Positions 17,575-27,242 of a stretch of DNA of 64,000 nucleotides are shown one piece after another. The position numbers and the translations under genes are program-made. The notes beneath the pieces are model-generated. The model was not told the DNA's origin. It did not search any database and worked only from the letters and a program-made list of their open reading frames with translations. This stretch comes from Caldilinea sp. CFX5 (GTDB lineage Bacteria > Chloroflexota > Anaerolineae > Caldilineales > Caldilineaceae). The DNA lies in contig QWII01000062.1 of NCBI GenBank assembly GCA_021405325.1, forward strand, positions 1-64,000, in the 5' to 3' direction. How positions within the stretch are numbered: position 1 is the stretch's first letter; each line of letters begins with the position of its first letter.

Positions 17575-18711
17575 ATGATTACTGGTGAAGCCGTTGCCAC
17601 CTGGCTCAGTCGGCTTGTCCAAATCCCCAGTGTTTCACCGGCCCAGGCCGGCCCGCGCGCCGGTGTTGTGGGCGAAGGACGGATCGCCGCTGAAGTGGCG
17701 CAATGGTTCCGCCAATTGGGCGGCGAGGTACACATTGATGAAGTCTTGCCCGGTCGTCCGAATGTTTACGGCATCTGGCATGGGCAGAGTGAACAATGGT
17801 TTGGCGTCGATGTGCATCTCGACACGGTCGGCGTTGAACAGATGAACGGCAACCCCTTTAGCGGCGCCGTGGCTGATGGTTTTGTCTATGGCCGTGGCGC
17901 CGTGGATGACAAAGCGTCCCTGGCGATCCTCCTGGCCCTCTTGGAACAAATGGCAAGAACCGGGCAACGGCCTGCCGCCAATCTCTTCCTGGCTGCTACG
18001 GTGGATGAAGAAGTGGGCGCATTGGGCGCACCGGCCGCCGCCCGCTGGCTCCACCATCAGAGCATGAGAATTGACGAAATGATCGTCGCCGAACCAACGC
18101 TCTGTACGCCGATCTATGGGCACAAGGGGGTTGTACGGCTGGCGTTTCAAGTATTGGGGCAATCAGCGCACTCTTCGCAGCCCCACTTGGGCCAAAACGC
18201 CATCGTCGCCGCGGCTCAGTTAGTGTTGGCCTTACAAGCCGAGCATGAGCGATTGCAGATGCTGCCGCCGACGGCGCTGGGCAACGGTATGCTCACCGTT
18301 TCGCTCATTAACGGCGGTAATGGCATCAATGTTGTGCCCAACGTCTGCACCGTATCGATTGACAGACGGGTCGTCAATGGCGAACGCGCCGTTGCCGTTA
18401 CCGAGGAGTTGCAACAGTTGGCCGAGCGCTGTTGTCCCCAACCGTTGACCGTCCAGGTCTTGCAACTGCTGGAAGCCTATTACCAAGCGCCCGATAAACC
18501 GTTGGTCTCCCGGTTAGCCGCTTGGTCCGGCACAACGCCGCGTGTTGCCCCCTATGGCACCAATGCTTGGGCCTATGCCGATGTGACCAAGGAATGTGTC
18601 GTCTTTGGCCCAGGCGCCATCGAACAAGCGCACGGCCCCGAAGAGTGGGTGGCGCTGGCGGAATTGGAAAGGGCCGCGCAACTTTATGCGCGCTGGTGGG
18701 AGATCGGGTAG
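17575..18711 (+). CDS. M20 family metallopeptidase (ArgE/DapE-like)
   Basis: A 378-residue zinc hydrolase. The metal and catalytic motifs DVHLDTV, GRGAVDDKA and ATVDEEVGALG are intact, and the dimerisation (lid) domain HKGVVRLAFQVLGQSAHSS follows, as in ArgE, DapE and YgeY-type enzymes. The family removes acyl or peptide groups from amino acids in the cytosol. The gene follows the amidohydrolase by 66 bp on the same strand and converges with the peptide importer, which fits breakdown of imported peptides or acyl-amino acids. The exact substrate cannot be told. Confidence 0.88.
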   Translation: MITGEAVATWLSRLVQIPSVSPAQAGPRAGVVGEGRIAAEVAQWFRQLGGEVHIDEVLPGRPNVYGIWHGQSEQWFGVDVHLDTVGVEQMNGNPFSGAVADGFVYGRGAVDDKASLAILLALLEQMARTGQRPAANLFLAATVDEEVGALGAPAAARWLHHQSMRIDEMIVAEPTLCTPIYGHKGVVRLAFQVLGQSAHSSQPHLGQNAIVAAAQLVLALQAEHERLQMLPPTALGNGMLTVSLINGGNGINVVPNVCTVSIDRRVVNGERAVAVTEELQQLAERCCPQPLTVQVLQLLEAYYQAPDKPLVSRLAAWSGTTPRVAPYGTNAWAYADVTKECVVFGPGAIEQAHGPEEWVALAELERAAQLYARWWEIG

Positions 18712-18725
18712 GCGGGCCACGGAAT

Positions 18726-18798
18726 ACAACAACGGATTCAGAAAGCAGCGGATTCTGTACATCACAACAAATCCGCTGCTTTCTGAATCCGTTGTTGT
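18726..18798. repeat. Inverted repeat between convergent genes
   Basis: Perfect 29-bp arms 18726-18754 and 18770-18798 with a 15-nt loop. It may act as a bidirectional transcription stop for the M20 gene and oppF. The arm sequence differs at only three positions from the outer arms of the element at 35468-35775. Confidence 0.85.
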
Positions 18799-18806
18799 GT
18801 CCCGCG

Positions 18807-19832
18807 TCATTCCGCACTGACGCCAGCCAAGGTTAGCTCGCGGGCGCGGTGGCAACTGGCGTAGTGGTTGGGTTCGATTTCCAGGAGTTGCGGCGTCTCG
18901 TTTTTGCAACGTTCAACTGCATAACGGCAGCGCGGGTGAAAGTAACAACCCGAAGGCGGGTGGGCCGGATCGGCGACATCGCCTTCAAGGATGATGCGTT
19001 GCGAACGGAGGCGTGGGTCGGGCTTAGGAACCGCCGAGAGCAGTGCTTCGGTGTAGGGGTGCTTAGGATTAGTAAAAAGCGCTTGGGTTTCAGCGACTTC
19101 CACGATCTTGCCCACATACATCACCGCTACCCGATCACTGACATGCTTGACGACACTCAAATCATGGGCGACAAAGAGGAAGGAGAGCCTCAGTTCCTCT
19201 TGCAAGTCGAGCAACAGGTTCAAAATCTGCGCCTGCACCGATACATCCAAGGCTGAGACTGGTTCATCCGCTACAATCAAGGCCGGGTTGAGAGCCAGGG
19301 CGCGGGCGATGCCGATGCGTTGACGCTGGCCGCCGCTAAAGGCATGGGGATAGCGGTTCATAAACTCCGGCGGCAACTGCACCATCTTGAGCAGTTCTTC
19401 CACCCGGTCGCGGCGCTCCTGGCGACTGGTGACGCCGTTGACGGCCAGCGGCTCGCTGATAATCTCCAAAATGGTCATGCGCGGGTTGAGCGACGAGAAG
19501 GGGTCTTGGAAGATCATCTGCATCTGACGGCGCAGCGGGCGCAACTCCGCTTTGGATAGACTTGCCAGTTCGACAACTTTCTGATTGGTAGTGTGGAAGA
19601 ACATCTGTCCCGCCGTCGGATTGACGGCCCGCAAAATGCAGCGCGAGGTTGTCGTCTTGCCGCAGCCGCTTTCGCCCACCAACGAGAGCGTTTCCCCCTG
19701 GTTGATATGAAAGCTCACATCATCCACCGCGCGCACCTGCCCCGTCACCCGGCGCAAGAGACCGGAACGGATGGGGAAGAACTTTTTCAGTCCTTTGACC
19801 TCCAATAATTTCTGCTCTGTCGAGACTGCCAT
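18807..19832 (-). CDS. Peptide ABC transporter ATP-binding protein, OppF/DppF type
   Basis: A 341-residue cytosolic ATPase of the oligopeptide/dipeptide importer. Walker A is GESGCGKTT, the ABC signature is [15 protein letters not shown] and Walker B is ALIVADEP. The C-terminal oligo_HPY extension has four cysteines ([15 protein letters not shown] plus YASC) that in related transporters can bind an iron-sulfur cluster. It is the last gene of the cluster, 17 bp after oppD, and ends at the inverted repeat 18726-18798. Confidence 0.92.
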   Translation of the reverse strand: MAVSTEQKLLEVKGLKKFFPIRSGLLRRVTGQVRAVDDVSFHINQGETLSLVGESGCGKTTTSRCILRAVNPTAGQMFFHTTNQKVVELASLSKAELRPLRRQMQMIFQDPFSSLNPRMTILEIISEPLAVNGVTSRQERRDRVEELLKMVQLPPEFMNRYPHAFSGGQRQRIGIARALALNPALIVADEPVSALDVSVQAQILNLLLDLQEELRLSFLFVAHDLSVVKHVSDRVAVMYVGKIVEVAETQALFTNPKHPYTEALLSAVPKPDPRLRSQRIILEGDVADPAHPPSGCYFHPRCRYAVERCKNETPQLLEIEPNHYASCHRARELTLAGVSAE

Positions 19833-19849
19833 AACTGCTATCTACCTTT

Positions 19850-20863
19850 TTATTCATGATACAGGAAACAACTGACCACCTGCCGCTCATTGACGGACTT
19901 GGGTTGCGGCTCGTGGCGATCACACTTGCCGGCCATAAAATCAGGACAGCGGGGATGGAACGGGCAGCCGACCGGGCGGTTGTACGGATGCGGAATCGAC
20001 CCGACCAACGTCGCCAGTTTCGTGCGCGGTTTTGCCAAAATGCTGGGAATCGACTTGAGGAGCAGGCGGGTGTAGGGATGTTTCGGCGCATGAAAAATTT
20101 CATCGACCGGCCCCTGCTCCACCAACCGCCCCAGATACATCACCACCACATCATCGGCCATCTCCGCAATCATCCCCATGTCGTGGGTGATCAGGATGAT
20201 CGACAGCCCCTTCTCCTCCTGCAAGCGGGTCAACAGTTCCAGAATTTGCGCCTGCGTGGTGACATCGAGCGCCGTGGTTGGCTCATCGGCGATCAACACT
20301 TTGGGGTCACTGGAGAGCGCCATCGCAATCATCACGCGTTGGCGTAACCCACCGCTGAGTTGAAAGGAATATTCATCGATCCGCCGCTCCGGGCGCGGGA
20401 TGCCGACGAGGCGCAACAACTCAATGGCGCGTTCACGGGCCTCTTTGCGGCTCACCGGGTTATGCAGGCGGATCGCTTCAATGATCTGGTTGCCGACGGT
20501 GTGAAAGGCGCTAAACGAGGTCATCGGCTCCTGAAAGATAAGCGCAATCTCGCCGCCGCGGATCGAACGCATCTCCTCGCCCTCTTCCTTGAGCTTGGTC
20601 AGATCGATCTCATCGACATGGCCGTTGCTGGTTGGCCGCCGCAGCCAGATTTCGCCCCCTTCGATGCGCCCGCCCTGGTCTACAATGCGCAAAATCGAGC
20701 GTGCCGTCACACTCTTGCCGCAGCCGCTTTCCCCCACAATGCCTAACGTCTTGCCGGGATAGACATCAAAGCTGACGCCATCGACGGCGCGCACGACGCC
20801 TTCGTCTTGGTGAAAGTAGGTTTTTAGTTCTTTTATGGATAGAATGGGCAGATTATTTTTCAT
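19850..20863 (-). CDS. Peptide ABC transporter ATP-binding protein, OppD/DppD type
   Basis: A 337-residue partner ATPase. Walker A is GESGCGKSVT, the signature LSGGLRQRVMIAMAL, Walker B VLIADEPTTALD, and the C-terminal HPY region has CPFHPRCPDFMAGKC. With the OppF-type protein it forms the heterodimeric motor energising peptide uptake. It lies between oppC (34-bp gap) and oppF (17-bp gap). Confidence 0.92.
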   Translation of the reverse strand: MKNNLPILSIKELKTYFHQDEGVVRAVDGVSFDVYPGKTLGIVGESGCGKSVTARSILRIVDQGGRIEGGEIWLRRPTSNGHVDEIDLTKLKEEGEEMRSIRGGEIALIFQEPMTSFSAFHTVGNQIIEAIRLHNPVSRKEARERAIELLRLVGIPRPERRIDEYSFQLSGGLRQRVMIAMALSSDPKVLIADEPTTALDVTTQAQILELLTRLQEEKGLSIILITHDMGMIAEMADDVVVMYLGRLVEQGPVDEIFHAPKHPYTRLLLKSIPSILAKPRTKLATLVGSIPHPYNRPVGCPFHPRCPDFMAGKCDRHEPQPKSVNERQVVSCFLYHE

Positions 20864-20897
20864 GCGTTGTTGTTAATTTTCATGGTGTAAACTTCGA

Positions 20898-22076
20898 TCA
20901 TCCATACGGATCCGCCGCATCACGCAGGCCGTCACCCAAAAAGTTGAAGGCTAAAATCGCAAAAATCACCGGCACGGCTGGAATGAGCAGCCAGGGTGAA
21001 ATGGCGACGGCCTGGATATTCTGCGCCTGTTGCAAAAGAACGCCCCAACTGACTGCCGGCGGACGCAACCCCAGCCCTAAAAAGCTCAACGAGGTTTCGG
21101 AAATGATCATCGCCGGAATTGCCAGGGTAGCCGCCGCGATGATATGACTGAGGAAGGAAGGCACCATGTGGCGGAAGATAATGCGCATCTGACCAGCGCC
21201 GGCCAACTCCGCCGCCGTGACAAAATCCTCTGTCCGCAACGAGAGGAAGCGTCCACGCACCACACGCGCCATCACCGTCCAGCCAATGAGTGAAATAATG
21301 ATGGTGATGAAAAAGTAGACCCGCGTCACCGGCCAAGTGGGCGGGACAGCCGCGGCCAGCCCCATCCAGAGCGGAATGGTGGGGATGGAGCGAATGATCT
21401 CAATAAAGCGCTGAATGACATTGTCAACGGCGCCGCCATAGAGACCGGAGACGCCGCCCAGTAAAATGCCCAAGAAGAGACTCAACGCCACACCGACCAA
21501 CCCAATGCTGAGGGAAGTACGCGTTGCCAACATCAAGCGCGAGAAGAGATCGCGGCCTTGGATATCGGTGCCGAGCAGGAAGATGCTTTCCTCCGCCTTG
21601 GCTCCTTCCACGCCGATCAAGTGGCGGTTGCTGGGAAAGATCCCCCACAATTTGTACTCGTAGCCCTCGGCCCAGAAGACCACCGGCACCTTCGTTTCCA
21701 GATCCGGCTTATAGACTTTCTTGAACGTTTTGGGGTCGCGCTTGCCCACCACGGGATGGACATAGGGGCTGAAGCGTCCTTCATCAAACCAATGAATCGG
21801 TTGGGGGGGCAGAAGGGAAAGCTCTTCACTGGAGCGGCTGGTATCCGAATAGGCGAAAAATTCAGCAAAGAGGACAATGGCATAAAAAAAGATCACAAAC
21901 ACCGCCGCGATCATCGCCAGCCGATGTTTGCGAAAACGCCACCACATCAACTGCCACTGCGTCGCCACCATGATGCGGTCGGCAGCTTTGTTCTGCTTGC
22001 TGGCCTCTGGCGCTCCACCCGACGGCGCTTCCCCTGTTCGCCCAGTGCCTGATAATTGTTCAACTGCTTGTGCCAT
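20898..22076 (-). CDS. Peptide ABC transporter permease, OppC/DppC type
   Basis: A 392-residue inner-membrane protein. A hydrophilic N-terminus precedes TM1 (about 55-75), then an unusually long extracytoplasmic loop of about 110 residues (DTSRSSEEL to GTDIQGRDLFSR). The BPD_transp_1 core follows, with the EAA loop (ELAGAGQMRIIFRHMVPSF) near residue 290. GTDxxGRD before the second helix is characteristic of OppC. It is longer than E. coli OppC (about 300) because of the loop. Confidence 0.9.
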   Translation of the reverse strand: MAQAVEQLSGTGRTGEAPSGGAPEASKQNKAADRIMVATQWQLMWWRFRKHRLAMIAAVFVIFFYAIVLFAEFFAYSDTSRSSEELSLLPPQPIHWFDEGRFSPYVHPVVGKRDPKTFKKVYKPDLETKVPVVFWAEGYEYKLWGIFPSNRHLIGVEGAKAEESIFLLGTDIQGRDLFSRLMLATRTSLSIGLVGVALSLFLGILLGGVSGLYGGAVDNVIQRFIEIIRSIPTIPLWMGLAAAVPPTWPVTRVYFFITIIISLIGWTVMARVVRGRFLSLRTEDFVTAAELAGAGQMRIIFRHMVPSFLSHIIAAATLAIPAMIISETSLSFLGLGLRPPAVSWGVLLQQAQNIQAVAISPWLLIPAVPVIFAILAFNFLGDGLRDAADPYG

Positions 22077-22159
22077 AGTTCACTCGCTCCACCACCCATC
22101 TATCACGCCAACCCGACCTCATTAACAATTCTCAATTTTCCATTGACAATTAATTATTG

Positions 22160-23161
22160 TTAATTACTGCCTTCCATCCCCATGCGAATACGCGGGTCGA
22201 TCCACATGAGAATCAGGTCGGAAATCAAGGTGCCAATCACCGTCATCACCGCCAGCAACAACAAAATGGTGCCGGCCAAAAAGAGATCCTGTGCAATCAG
22301 CGCCTTAAAGAGCAGCGGTCCCACCGTCGGCAAACTCAACACCAGGGAGACAATAATGCTCCCCGAAACCACATAGGGGAAAATATAGCCGATGGTGCTG
22401 GCAAAGGGATTTAACGCCGCACGCACCGGGTATTTCAGTATCACCCGTGTTTGCGACAGCCCTTTGGCCCGCGCCGTCACCACGTAGGGCTTACGCAATT
22501 CATCAAGGAGATTGGCGCGCATAATCCGCACCAGTTCACCAATCCCGGCCATACCCAAAATAATTGCCGGCAGCGGCAGATGTTTGAGCATATCCCAGAC
22601 CTTGGCCATGCTCCACGGCGCCAGCATATACTCTTCGGAAAAGAGACCACCGATACTTTGCAAGTCAAAATATTTAAAGCCCATGTACAAGATCACCAAC
22701 GCCAACATAAAATTGGGGATGCCAATGCCCAAAAAGGCCAGAAAGGTAAAGAAATAGTCGCCTAAAGAATATTTATAAACGGCTGAGTAGATGCCAATCG
22801 GCAACGCCAGCCCCCAGATAAAGACAATCGCTGCAATAGAGACGACCATTGTCAGCATCAGTCGGTCGCCAATCACTTCGCGCACGGGGCGATTGTATTC
22901 CATTGCCATGCCAAAGTTACCCTGAATCATCAGCCCGGCCCACTTGAAATATTGGACATACATGGGTTGATCCAGGCCATATTGCTGGCGTAGCGCAGCA
23001 GCTTCCTCCGTCGAGACCATGGTGCCGGTCGATTGCAGGCGCGCAATATAGGAGGTGATATAATCCCCCGGCGGCAATTGAATGACGACAAACGAGAGGA
23101 TCGAGGCGGCCCAAATGGTGAGCAACCCGGCAAAAAGGCGGCGAATGAGATAAGAGACCAT
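22160..23161 (-). CDS. Peptide ABC transporter permease, OppB/DppB type
   Basis: A 333-residue inner-membrane permease beginning MVSYLIRRLFAGLLTIWAASILSF, the classic OppB N-terminus. The EAA loop is VVTARAKGLSQTRVILKYPVRAAL. It pairs with OppC to form the peptide channel. The conserved PGD motif (LPPGDYI) follows TM1. An AT-rich spacer with an inverted repeat based on TTAACAATTCTC (about 22120-22165) separates it from oppC. Confidence 0.92.
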   Translation of the reverse strand: MVSYLIRRLFAGLLTIWAASILSFVVIQLPPGDYITSYIARLQSTGTMVSTEEAAALRQQYGLDQPMYVQYFKWAGLMIQGNFGMAMEYNRPVREVIGDRLMLTMVVSIAAIVFIWGLALPIGIYSAVYKYSLGDYFFTFLAFLGIGIPNFMLALVILYMGFKYFDLQSIGGLFSEEYMLAPWSMAKVWDMLKHLPLPAIILGMAGIGELVRIMRANLLDELRKPYVVTARAKGLSQTRVILKYPVRAALNPFASTIGYIFPYVVSGSIIVSLVLSLPTVGPLLFKALIAQDLFLAGTILLLLAVMTVIGTLISDLILMWIDPRIRMGMEGSN

Positions 23162-23182
23162 AGCTTCCTTACCCTACAACGA

Positions 23183-23794
23183 TTAATTTAGATGACCATT
23201 CAGGTGACCATTGGTTGCTTTGGGTGCAATCTGTATTTGCTTATAAACCCTGGCTAATGGCAAGTTACAATCGATTGCCGGCAAATAGACCGTTGCTGTT
23301 ACGGCCTTTGCTTCGGATAGCACCCACTCGCCATTCGCTTGTCGTCTATAATGCTCGACATGATACGAATCCTGGGCAATCATAATATATTCTTGTAACG
23401 ATGCAATTGTGCGATAACTGTGAAATTTTTCACCGCGATCATACTTCTCAGTGGAATCAGAGAGAACTTCGATAATGATCGTTGGATTAAGCAAAATATC
23501 GTTGGCGCCAGCTTCCAGTTGCCCCTCGCCGGCTACAATAGTAACATCAGGATAAGTGTACGAATCTGTCGCCGGCACTCTAACACGCATATCGCCTGGG
23601 TAAATCTCACCGGCGCCCTTATCAAGTAACTGCGAACCTAACGTTATAATAACGTTTGATGCAATCAAATTATGTGCTTTGGTTGCGCCCGCCATTTCAA
23701 CGATCCGTCCTGCAAAATATTCGTGTTTTGTTTTGCTTTTGCGCTCAAATTCTAAATACTCTGCCGGTGTAAGTAGTTTCACTGCCACATCCAT
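23183..23794 (-). CDS. Uma2 family (DUF820) PD-(D/E)xK nuclease-like protein
   Basis: A 203-residue protein with the Uma2 signature: LTPAEYLEFERKSKTKHEY, GEIYPGDMRVRV, TYPDVTIVAGE, IIIEVLSDSTEKYDRGEKFHSY and EYIMIAQD. The D and E-x-x correspond to the restriction-endonuclease-like active site. Such genes multiply in cyanobacteria and Chloroflexota and may be mobile-element associated; their role is unsettled. It is 21 bp upstream of oppB and paralogous to the next gene, so it probably shares the importer's transcript. Confidence 0.85.
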   Translation of the reverse strand: MDVAVKLLTPAEYLEFERKSKTKHEYFAGRIVEMAGATKAHNLIASNVIITLGSQLLDKGAGEIYPGDMRVRVPATDSYTYPDVTIVAGEGQLEAGANDILLNPTIIIEVLSDSTEKYDRGEKFHSYRTIASLQEYIMIAQDSYHVEHYRRQANGEWVLSEAKAVTATVYLPAIDCNLPLARVYKQIQIAPKATNGHLNGHLN

Positions 23795-23897
23795 ACCTAT
23801 CCTCCTTATGCCGGTTCCATTCGGATACCCTCGGTGAGTGGGTTCTCACTAATCATTGCGTCTAGTGGCTGGGTCTGGCATAATCGTAATCGCTCTA

Positions 23898-24500
23898 CTA
23901 CTCCTGCGCGCCATTGCGATAAGTTTGCGTTGATGCAATCTCAACTTTATCGTACACTTCCTCTAATTGTAAATCACAATTGATGGTGGCGAGATGAACC
24001 GTTTTGCGCAAGCCCTTCGTTTCGGAGAAAAGCCACTGACCGTCGGCCTGGCGTACATAATGTTCAATGTGGTAGCTGTCCTGTGCCACAAGCAGGTATT
24101 CCATGAGTGTACTGATCGTGCGGTAGTGTTCAAATTTTTTGCCGCGATCATACGCCTCGGTTGATTTGGAGAGGACTTCAACAATTACAATCGGGTTGAG
24201 CAGGACGTCAGATTGTGTACCTTCAAACTGTGGTTCACCACTAACAACGGTTACATCCGGGTAGGTATAAAGACCTGTTTCGCTGATTTTGACCCGCATG
24301 TCACTAACATAAACTCGATAAGGGCGTTTGCGCAGTTGTACACGTAATTCAGAGCCGGTATTTAAGCTGATTAAATTATGTCGTTCTGTTGCCCCGGCCA
24401 TTGGATAGATCTGCCCTGCGTAATATTCATGTTTGGTTTCGCTTTTGCGTTCAAATGCTAGATATTCAGTCGGCGTAAGTAATTTTAGAACTGCGTCCAT
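23898..24500 (-). CDS. Uma2 family (DUF820) PD-(D/E)xK nuclease-like protein, paralogue
   Basis: A 200-residue tandem paralogue of the gene at 23183, with the same motif order (LTPTEYLAFERKSETKHEYYAGQIYP, TYPDVTVVSGE, VIVEVLSKSTEAYDRGKKFEHYR, EYLLVAQDSYHIEHY). The two proteins are similar throughout but clearly diverged. Both sit between the peptide-binding-protein gene and oppB. Confidence 0.85.
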   Translation of the reverse strand: MDAVLKLLTPTEYLAFERKSETKHEYYAGQIYPMAGATERHNLISLNTGSELRVQLRKRPYRVYVSDMRVKISETGLYTYPDVTVVSGEPQFEGTQSDVLLNPIVIVEVLSKSTEAYDRGKKFEHYRTISTLMEYLLVAQDSYHIEHYVRQADGQWLFSETKGLRKTVHLATINCDLQLEEVYDKVEIASTQTYRNGAQE

Positions 24501-24671
24501 CCTCTACTCCTCTTGCCGTCAAAGGCGATCACACCGGACTCTGCTCCAAATCATAGCATTATTTACGCCCTTTGCCAAAGAGAAACGCGCCAGAGACGAG
24601 CGTGTTATTTTACCACGACTTGTCTCTGGCACGCCTGCCTAATCTCTCAATCTCCTAATCTCTCAACCACT

Positions 24672-26810
24672 TTACTGCGAATCCGCATCCGTAAAGAAGA
24701 AGGTCGCGGGGCGGGAGATATTCGGCGTCTGGCCGGCCTGGATGTTGAACTGGCGAGAGGGGATGTTGCCCATGTTGTTCTTCACCACACGCACGCCCAT
24801 GAAGGCGCCGGATTGACCCACCGTGCCAATCGTCCACACTTCGTCGGTGATGATCTTCCAGATCTCCTGGCCGAGCGCGACGCGTTCTTCCGGCGTGCCT
24901 TCCAAGCCCTGGCTGAAGAGATCCAGCACTTCTTTTACCTTCGGGTCGGTCGGCTCAATGCCGGCGGTGCCGCCGGAAGCATACCAATTGCCGATGGCCG
25001 GGCCGGTGCCGGAAGTATCCGAAACCGGCAGGGCATGATAGGGGTAGAGATAGAGTTCATCCGTGCCGTCATTCTGCCAGAAGAAGATTTGCAGTTCGTT
25101 GGCGGCGCGGCGCTGTTCGACCAGCGTGCGCTCTTGTTCAACGACATTGGCAAAGATGCCGATCTGCGCCCAGTCTTCCTTGATCATTTCACCGATTTGG
25201 GTGAATTGAATAAAGGCCGGAATGCTGGGGATTTCAATGATAATGCGTTCGCCATTGTCACTGCGCAAGCGATAGCCTTCGGCATCCTTGTTGGTCAAGC
25301 CCAAGGCATCCAACATCTGGTTGGCCTGCTCCAGATCGCCGGCGGCGGGCGCCCACAATTCGCGATATTCGGGGCCAGGGTTGAAGGGCGACGATTCCGC
25401 CACCACTGCCGAACCCGGCTTGCCGATGCCCAGGAAGATGATCTCGTTGATCTTGTTGCGGTTGATCGCCAGCGAGAGCGCACGGCGAAAATCGGCTGTG
25501 TGCAGCAACTTGGCAATTTCAGCATCAGCTTCATAGCTCAAGTTGACTTGCAGGCCGGCATCGGCGCCATGTTGGGCCGGGTCGAGATGCACGGTGTAGT
25601 TGCCCTTTTCGGCATTTTCCAACAAGACCGGCAGATTGGCCAGCGAAATGTGCCGCGCCTGGTAGTCAAACTCACCAGCGACGGCACGCAGGTTCAACAC
25701 TTCCAGGTTTTCGGCCAACGTCATGGAGATGCGGTCGATGTAGGGCAGTTGGTTGCCTTCGGTGTCAACGCCGTAGTAGTAAGGGTTGCGTTCCAAGACC
25801 CAGTTGTCGGTCGTGATCGGGTTGACTGTCTTCCAGGGGGTCAAGGTAGGCAGATCCGGGTTGCGCTGCCAGGTATTCTTGTCTTTGAAGAGGTTGACCC
25901 AGTTGTCGAAGCCTTCTTTGGCAACCAGTTCATCAAGCGCAGCTTTGTCGACAAAGTCGGGGTGGAACTGTTGCATGTAGTGCGCCGGCGCATAGCCGCC
26001 TAAAGCATTGGCGCCAAAAATGGCATGACCGCCAAAGACGTTGACCGAGCTGCCCAACACTTCTAGGAAAAGGCTGTTGGCAAAGGGGAAGCTAAACTTA
26101 AGCGTATAATCGTCCACCATCTCCATCTTGGCGCCTTCATCAATATTGAAGAAGGCCGAGCGCACCGGCACCAATTCGGTATTTTGATACATGTGTTCAT
26201 ACCAGAACATGGCATCATTCGCCGTAAAGGGCTGTCCATCCGACCACTTCACCCCTTCGCGCAGGAAGAGGGTGATCTGGGTGCCGTCCTCGCTGATCTC
26301 CCAGCCTTTGGCCAGGTTGGGGACAACTTTGGGGAACTCATCAGCATCCCAGAAGACGAAGCGGTCGCCACCGGCCACACGATGGCCGTTCTGGCCGTCG
26401 CCAGGGCCGGTAAAGCCACGGCGCCAGGTGCCGCCATACTTGCCGATCTCTTTCAACGGCTTGATGACCAACAGATCTTCGCGCACCGGCAAGCGTTCGG
26501 CCACCGGCGGCAAGCTACCGGCATCGACCATTTCCTTGAGCATGGGCGCTTCGCCAAACTCACTCGGGAACTCATCGACATTGGTGATAATGTCCGGCCC
26601 TTCGATCTCACCGATCAGGGTGGAACCGAGCGCTTCCTCCTCGGCGGGGGTGGCTTCTTCTGCCGCTGCTTTTGTGGGTTCCGCCGCCGCTTCTTGCGCC
26701 GGTTGCTCCGCCGGTGCGCCCGGTTGCGCGGCGCCGGCACAGGCCGCCAGCACTAGGCTCAGAATGACGAGCAGGGAAACGATGCTCCACCAGACGTGTC
26801 GCTTGTACAC
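24672..26810 (-). CDS. Peptide ABC transporter substrate-binding lipoprotein (family 5)
   Basis: A 712-residue extracytoplasmic binding protein of the OppA/DppA class. The start is placed at a GTG directly after AAGGAGGAG; the upstream in-frame ATG adds 17 residues ahead of the signal peptide. The signal helix VSLLVILSLVLAACAG ends in a lipobox Cys, then an Ala/Glu/Pro-rich tether. The body has NLAKGWEISEDGTQITLFLREGVKWSDG and DFRRALSLAINR, hallmarks of the family. It supplies peptides to OppBCDF encoded downstream. Four 13-bp repeats lie 110-165 bp upstream of its start. Confidence 0.93.
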   Translation of the reverse strand: MYKRHVWWSIVSLLVILSLVLAACAGAAQPGAPAEQPAQEAAAEPTKAAAEEATPAEEEALGSTLIGEIEGPDIITNVDEFPSEFGEAPMLKEMVDAGSLPPVAERLPVREDLLVIKPLKEIGKYGGTWRRGFTGPGDGQNGHRVAGGDRFVFWDADEFPKVVPNLAKGWEISEDGTQITLFLREGVKWSDGQPFTANDAMFWYEHMYQNTELVPVRSAFFNIDEGAKMEMVDDYTLKFSFPFANSLFLEVLGSSVNVFGGHAIFGANALGGYAPAHYMQQFHPDFVDKAALDELVAKEGFDNWVNLFKDKNTWQRNPDLPTLTPWKTVNPITTDNWVLERNPYYYGVDTEGNQLPYIDRISMTLAENLEVLNLRAVAGEFDYQARHISLANLPVLLENAEKGNYTVHLDPAQHGADAGLQVNLSYEADAEIAKLLHTADFRRALSLAINRNKINEIIFLGIGKPGSAVVAESSPFNPGPEYRELWAPAAGDLEQANQMLDALGLTNKDAEGYRLRSDNGERIIIEIPSIPAFIQFTQIGEMIKEDWAQIGIFANVVEQERTLVEQRRAANELQIFFWQNDGTDELYLYPYHALPVSDTSGTGPAIGNWYASGGTAGIEPTDPKVKEVLDLFSQGLEGTPEERVALGQEIWKIITDEVWTIGTVGQSGAFMGVRVVKNNMGNIPSRQFNIQAGQTPNISRPATFFFTDADSQ

Positions 26811-26921
26811 AGACTCCTCCTTCAGATATGGAATTGGGGGTTCGTAAAGAATTATGGACAATCAATAAACAACGACGCGTGGGGGTGCTATCCTCTCGCC
26901 AATCTAATGAACCATTACTTT

Positions 26922-26973
26922 TCACTATTGTGCATCACTATTGTGCATCACTATTGTGCATCACTATTGTGCA
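26922..26973. repeat. Four tandem 13-bp repeats, operator-like
   Basis: Four exact head-to-tail copies of TCACTATTGTGCA. Each holds the dyad CAC-N4-GTG. They lie between the divergent peptide-binding-protein gene and the membrane-protein gene, where a regulator binding array would be expected. There are no spacers. Confidence 0.85.
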
Positions 26974-27180
26974 AGACGTAAGGTTTGACGAGCAGGTTGT
27001 TGCCTACTGACAATACACACTATGCAACAATTTGAATCGGGTTTATGATAATGTATGGAATAGTTTCACTGTAGACCTAGGCACAGGGTATCATAAACAG
27101 GGGTGAATGTCAAACTGCTATTCGTCATCTATCAACCGTGCCGGTTGCAATCCTTACGGACGTGCGGTAAAGTAAAATCA

Positions 27181-27189
27181 TGCTATAAT
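27181..27189 (+). promoter_or_regulatory. Extended -10 promoter
   Basis: TGCTATAAT, a perfect extended -10, 54 nt upstream of the gene at 27243. No good -35 is seen. The same nonamer occurs at 27671 before the ATP synthase operon. Confidence 0.55.
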
Positions 27190-27242
27190 CAGTAACGCCA
27201 GCTATTGCCGCTCATCCAAAAAGATAAGGGAAGAATTGACTT

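Noticed and set aside
24513..26003. 496-codon plus-strand frame
   Set aside because: Lies antisense to the peptide-binding lipoprotein gene, which has a signal peptide, lipobox and family motifs; the plus frame is compositional shadow.
26922..26973. Possible CRISPR array
   Set aside because: Direct repeats are contiguous with no spacers, the unit is only 13 bp, and no cas gene is in the window.
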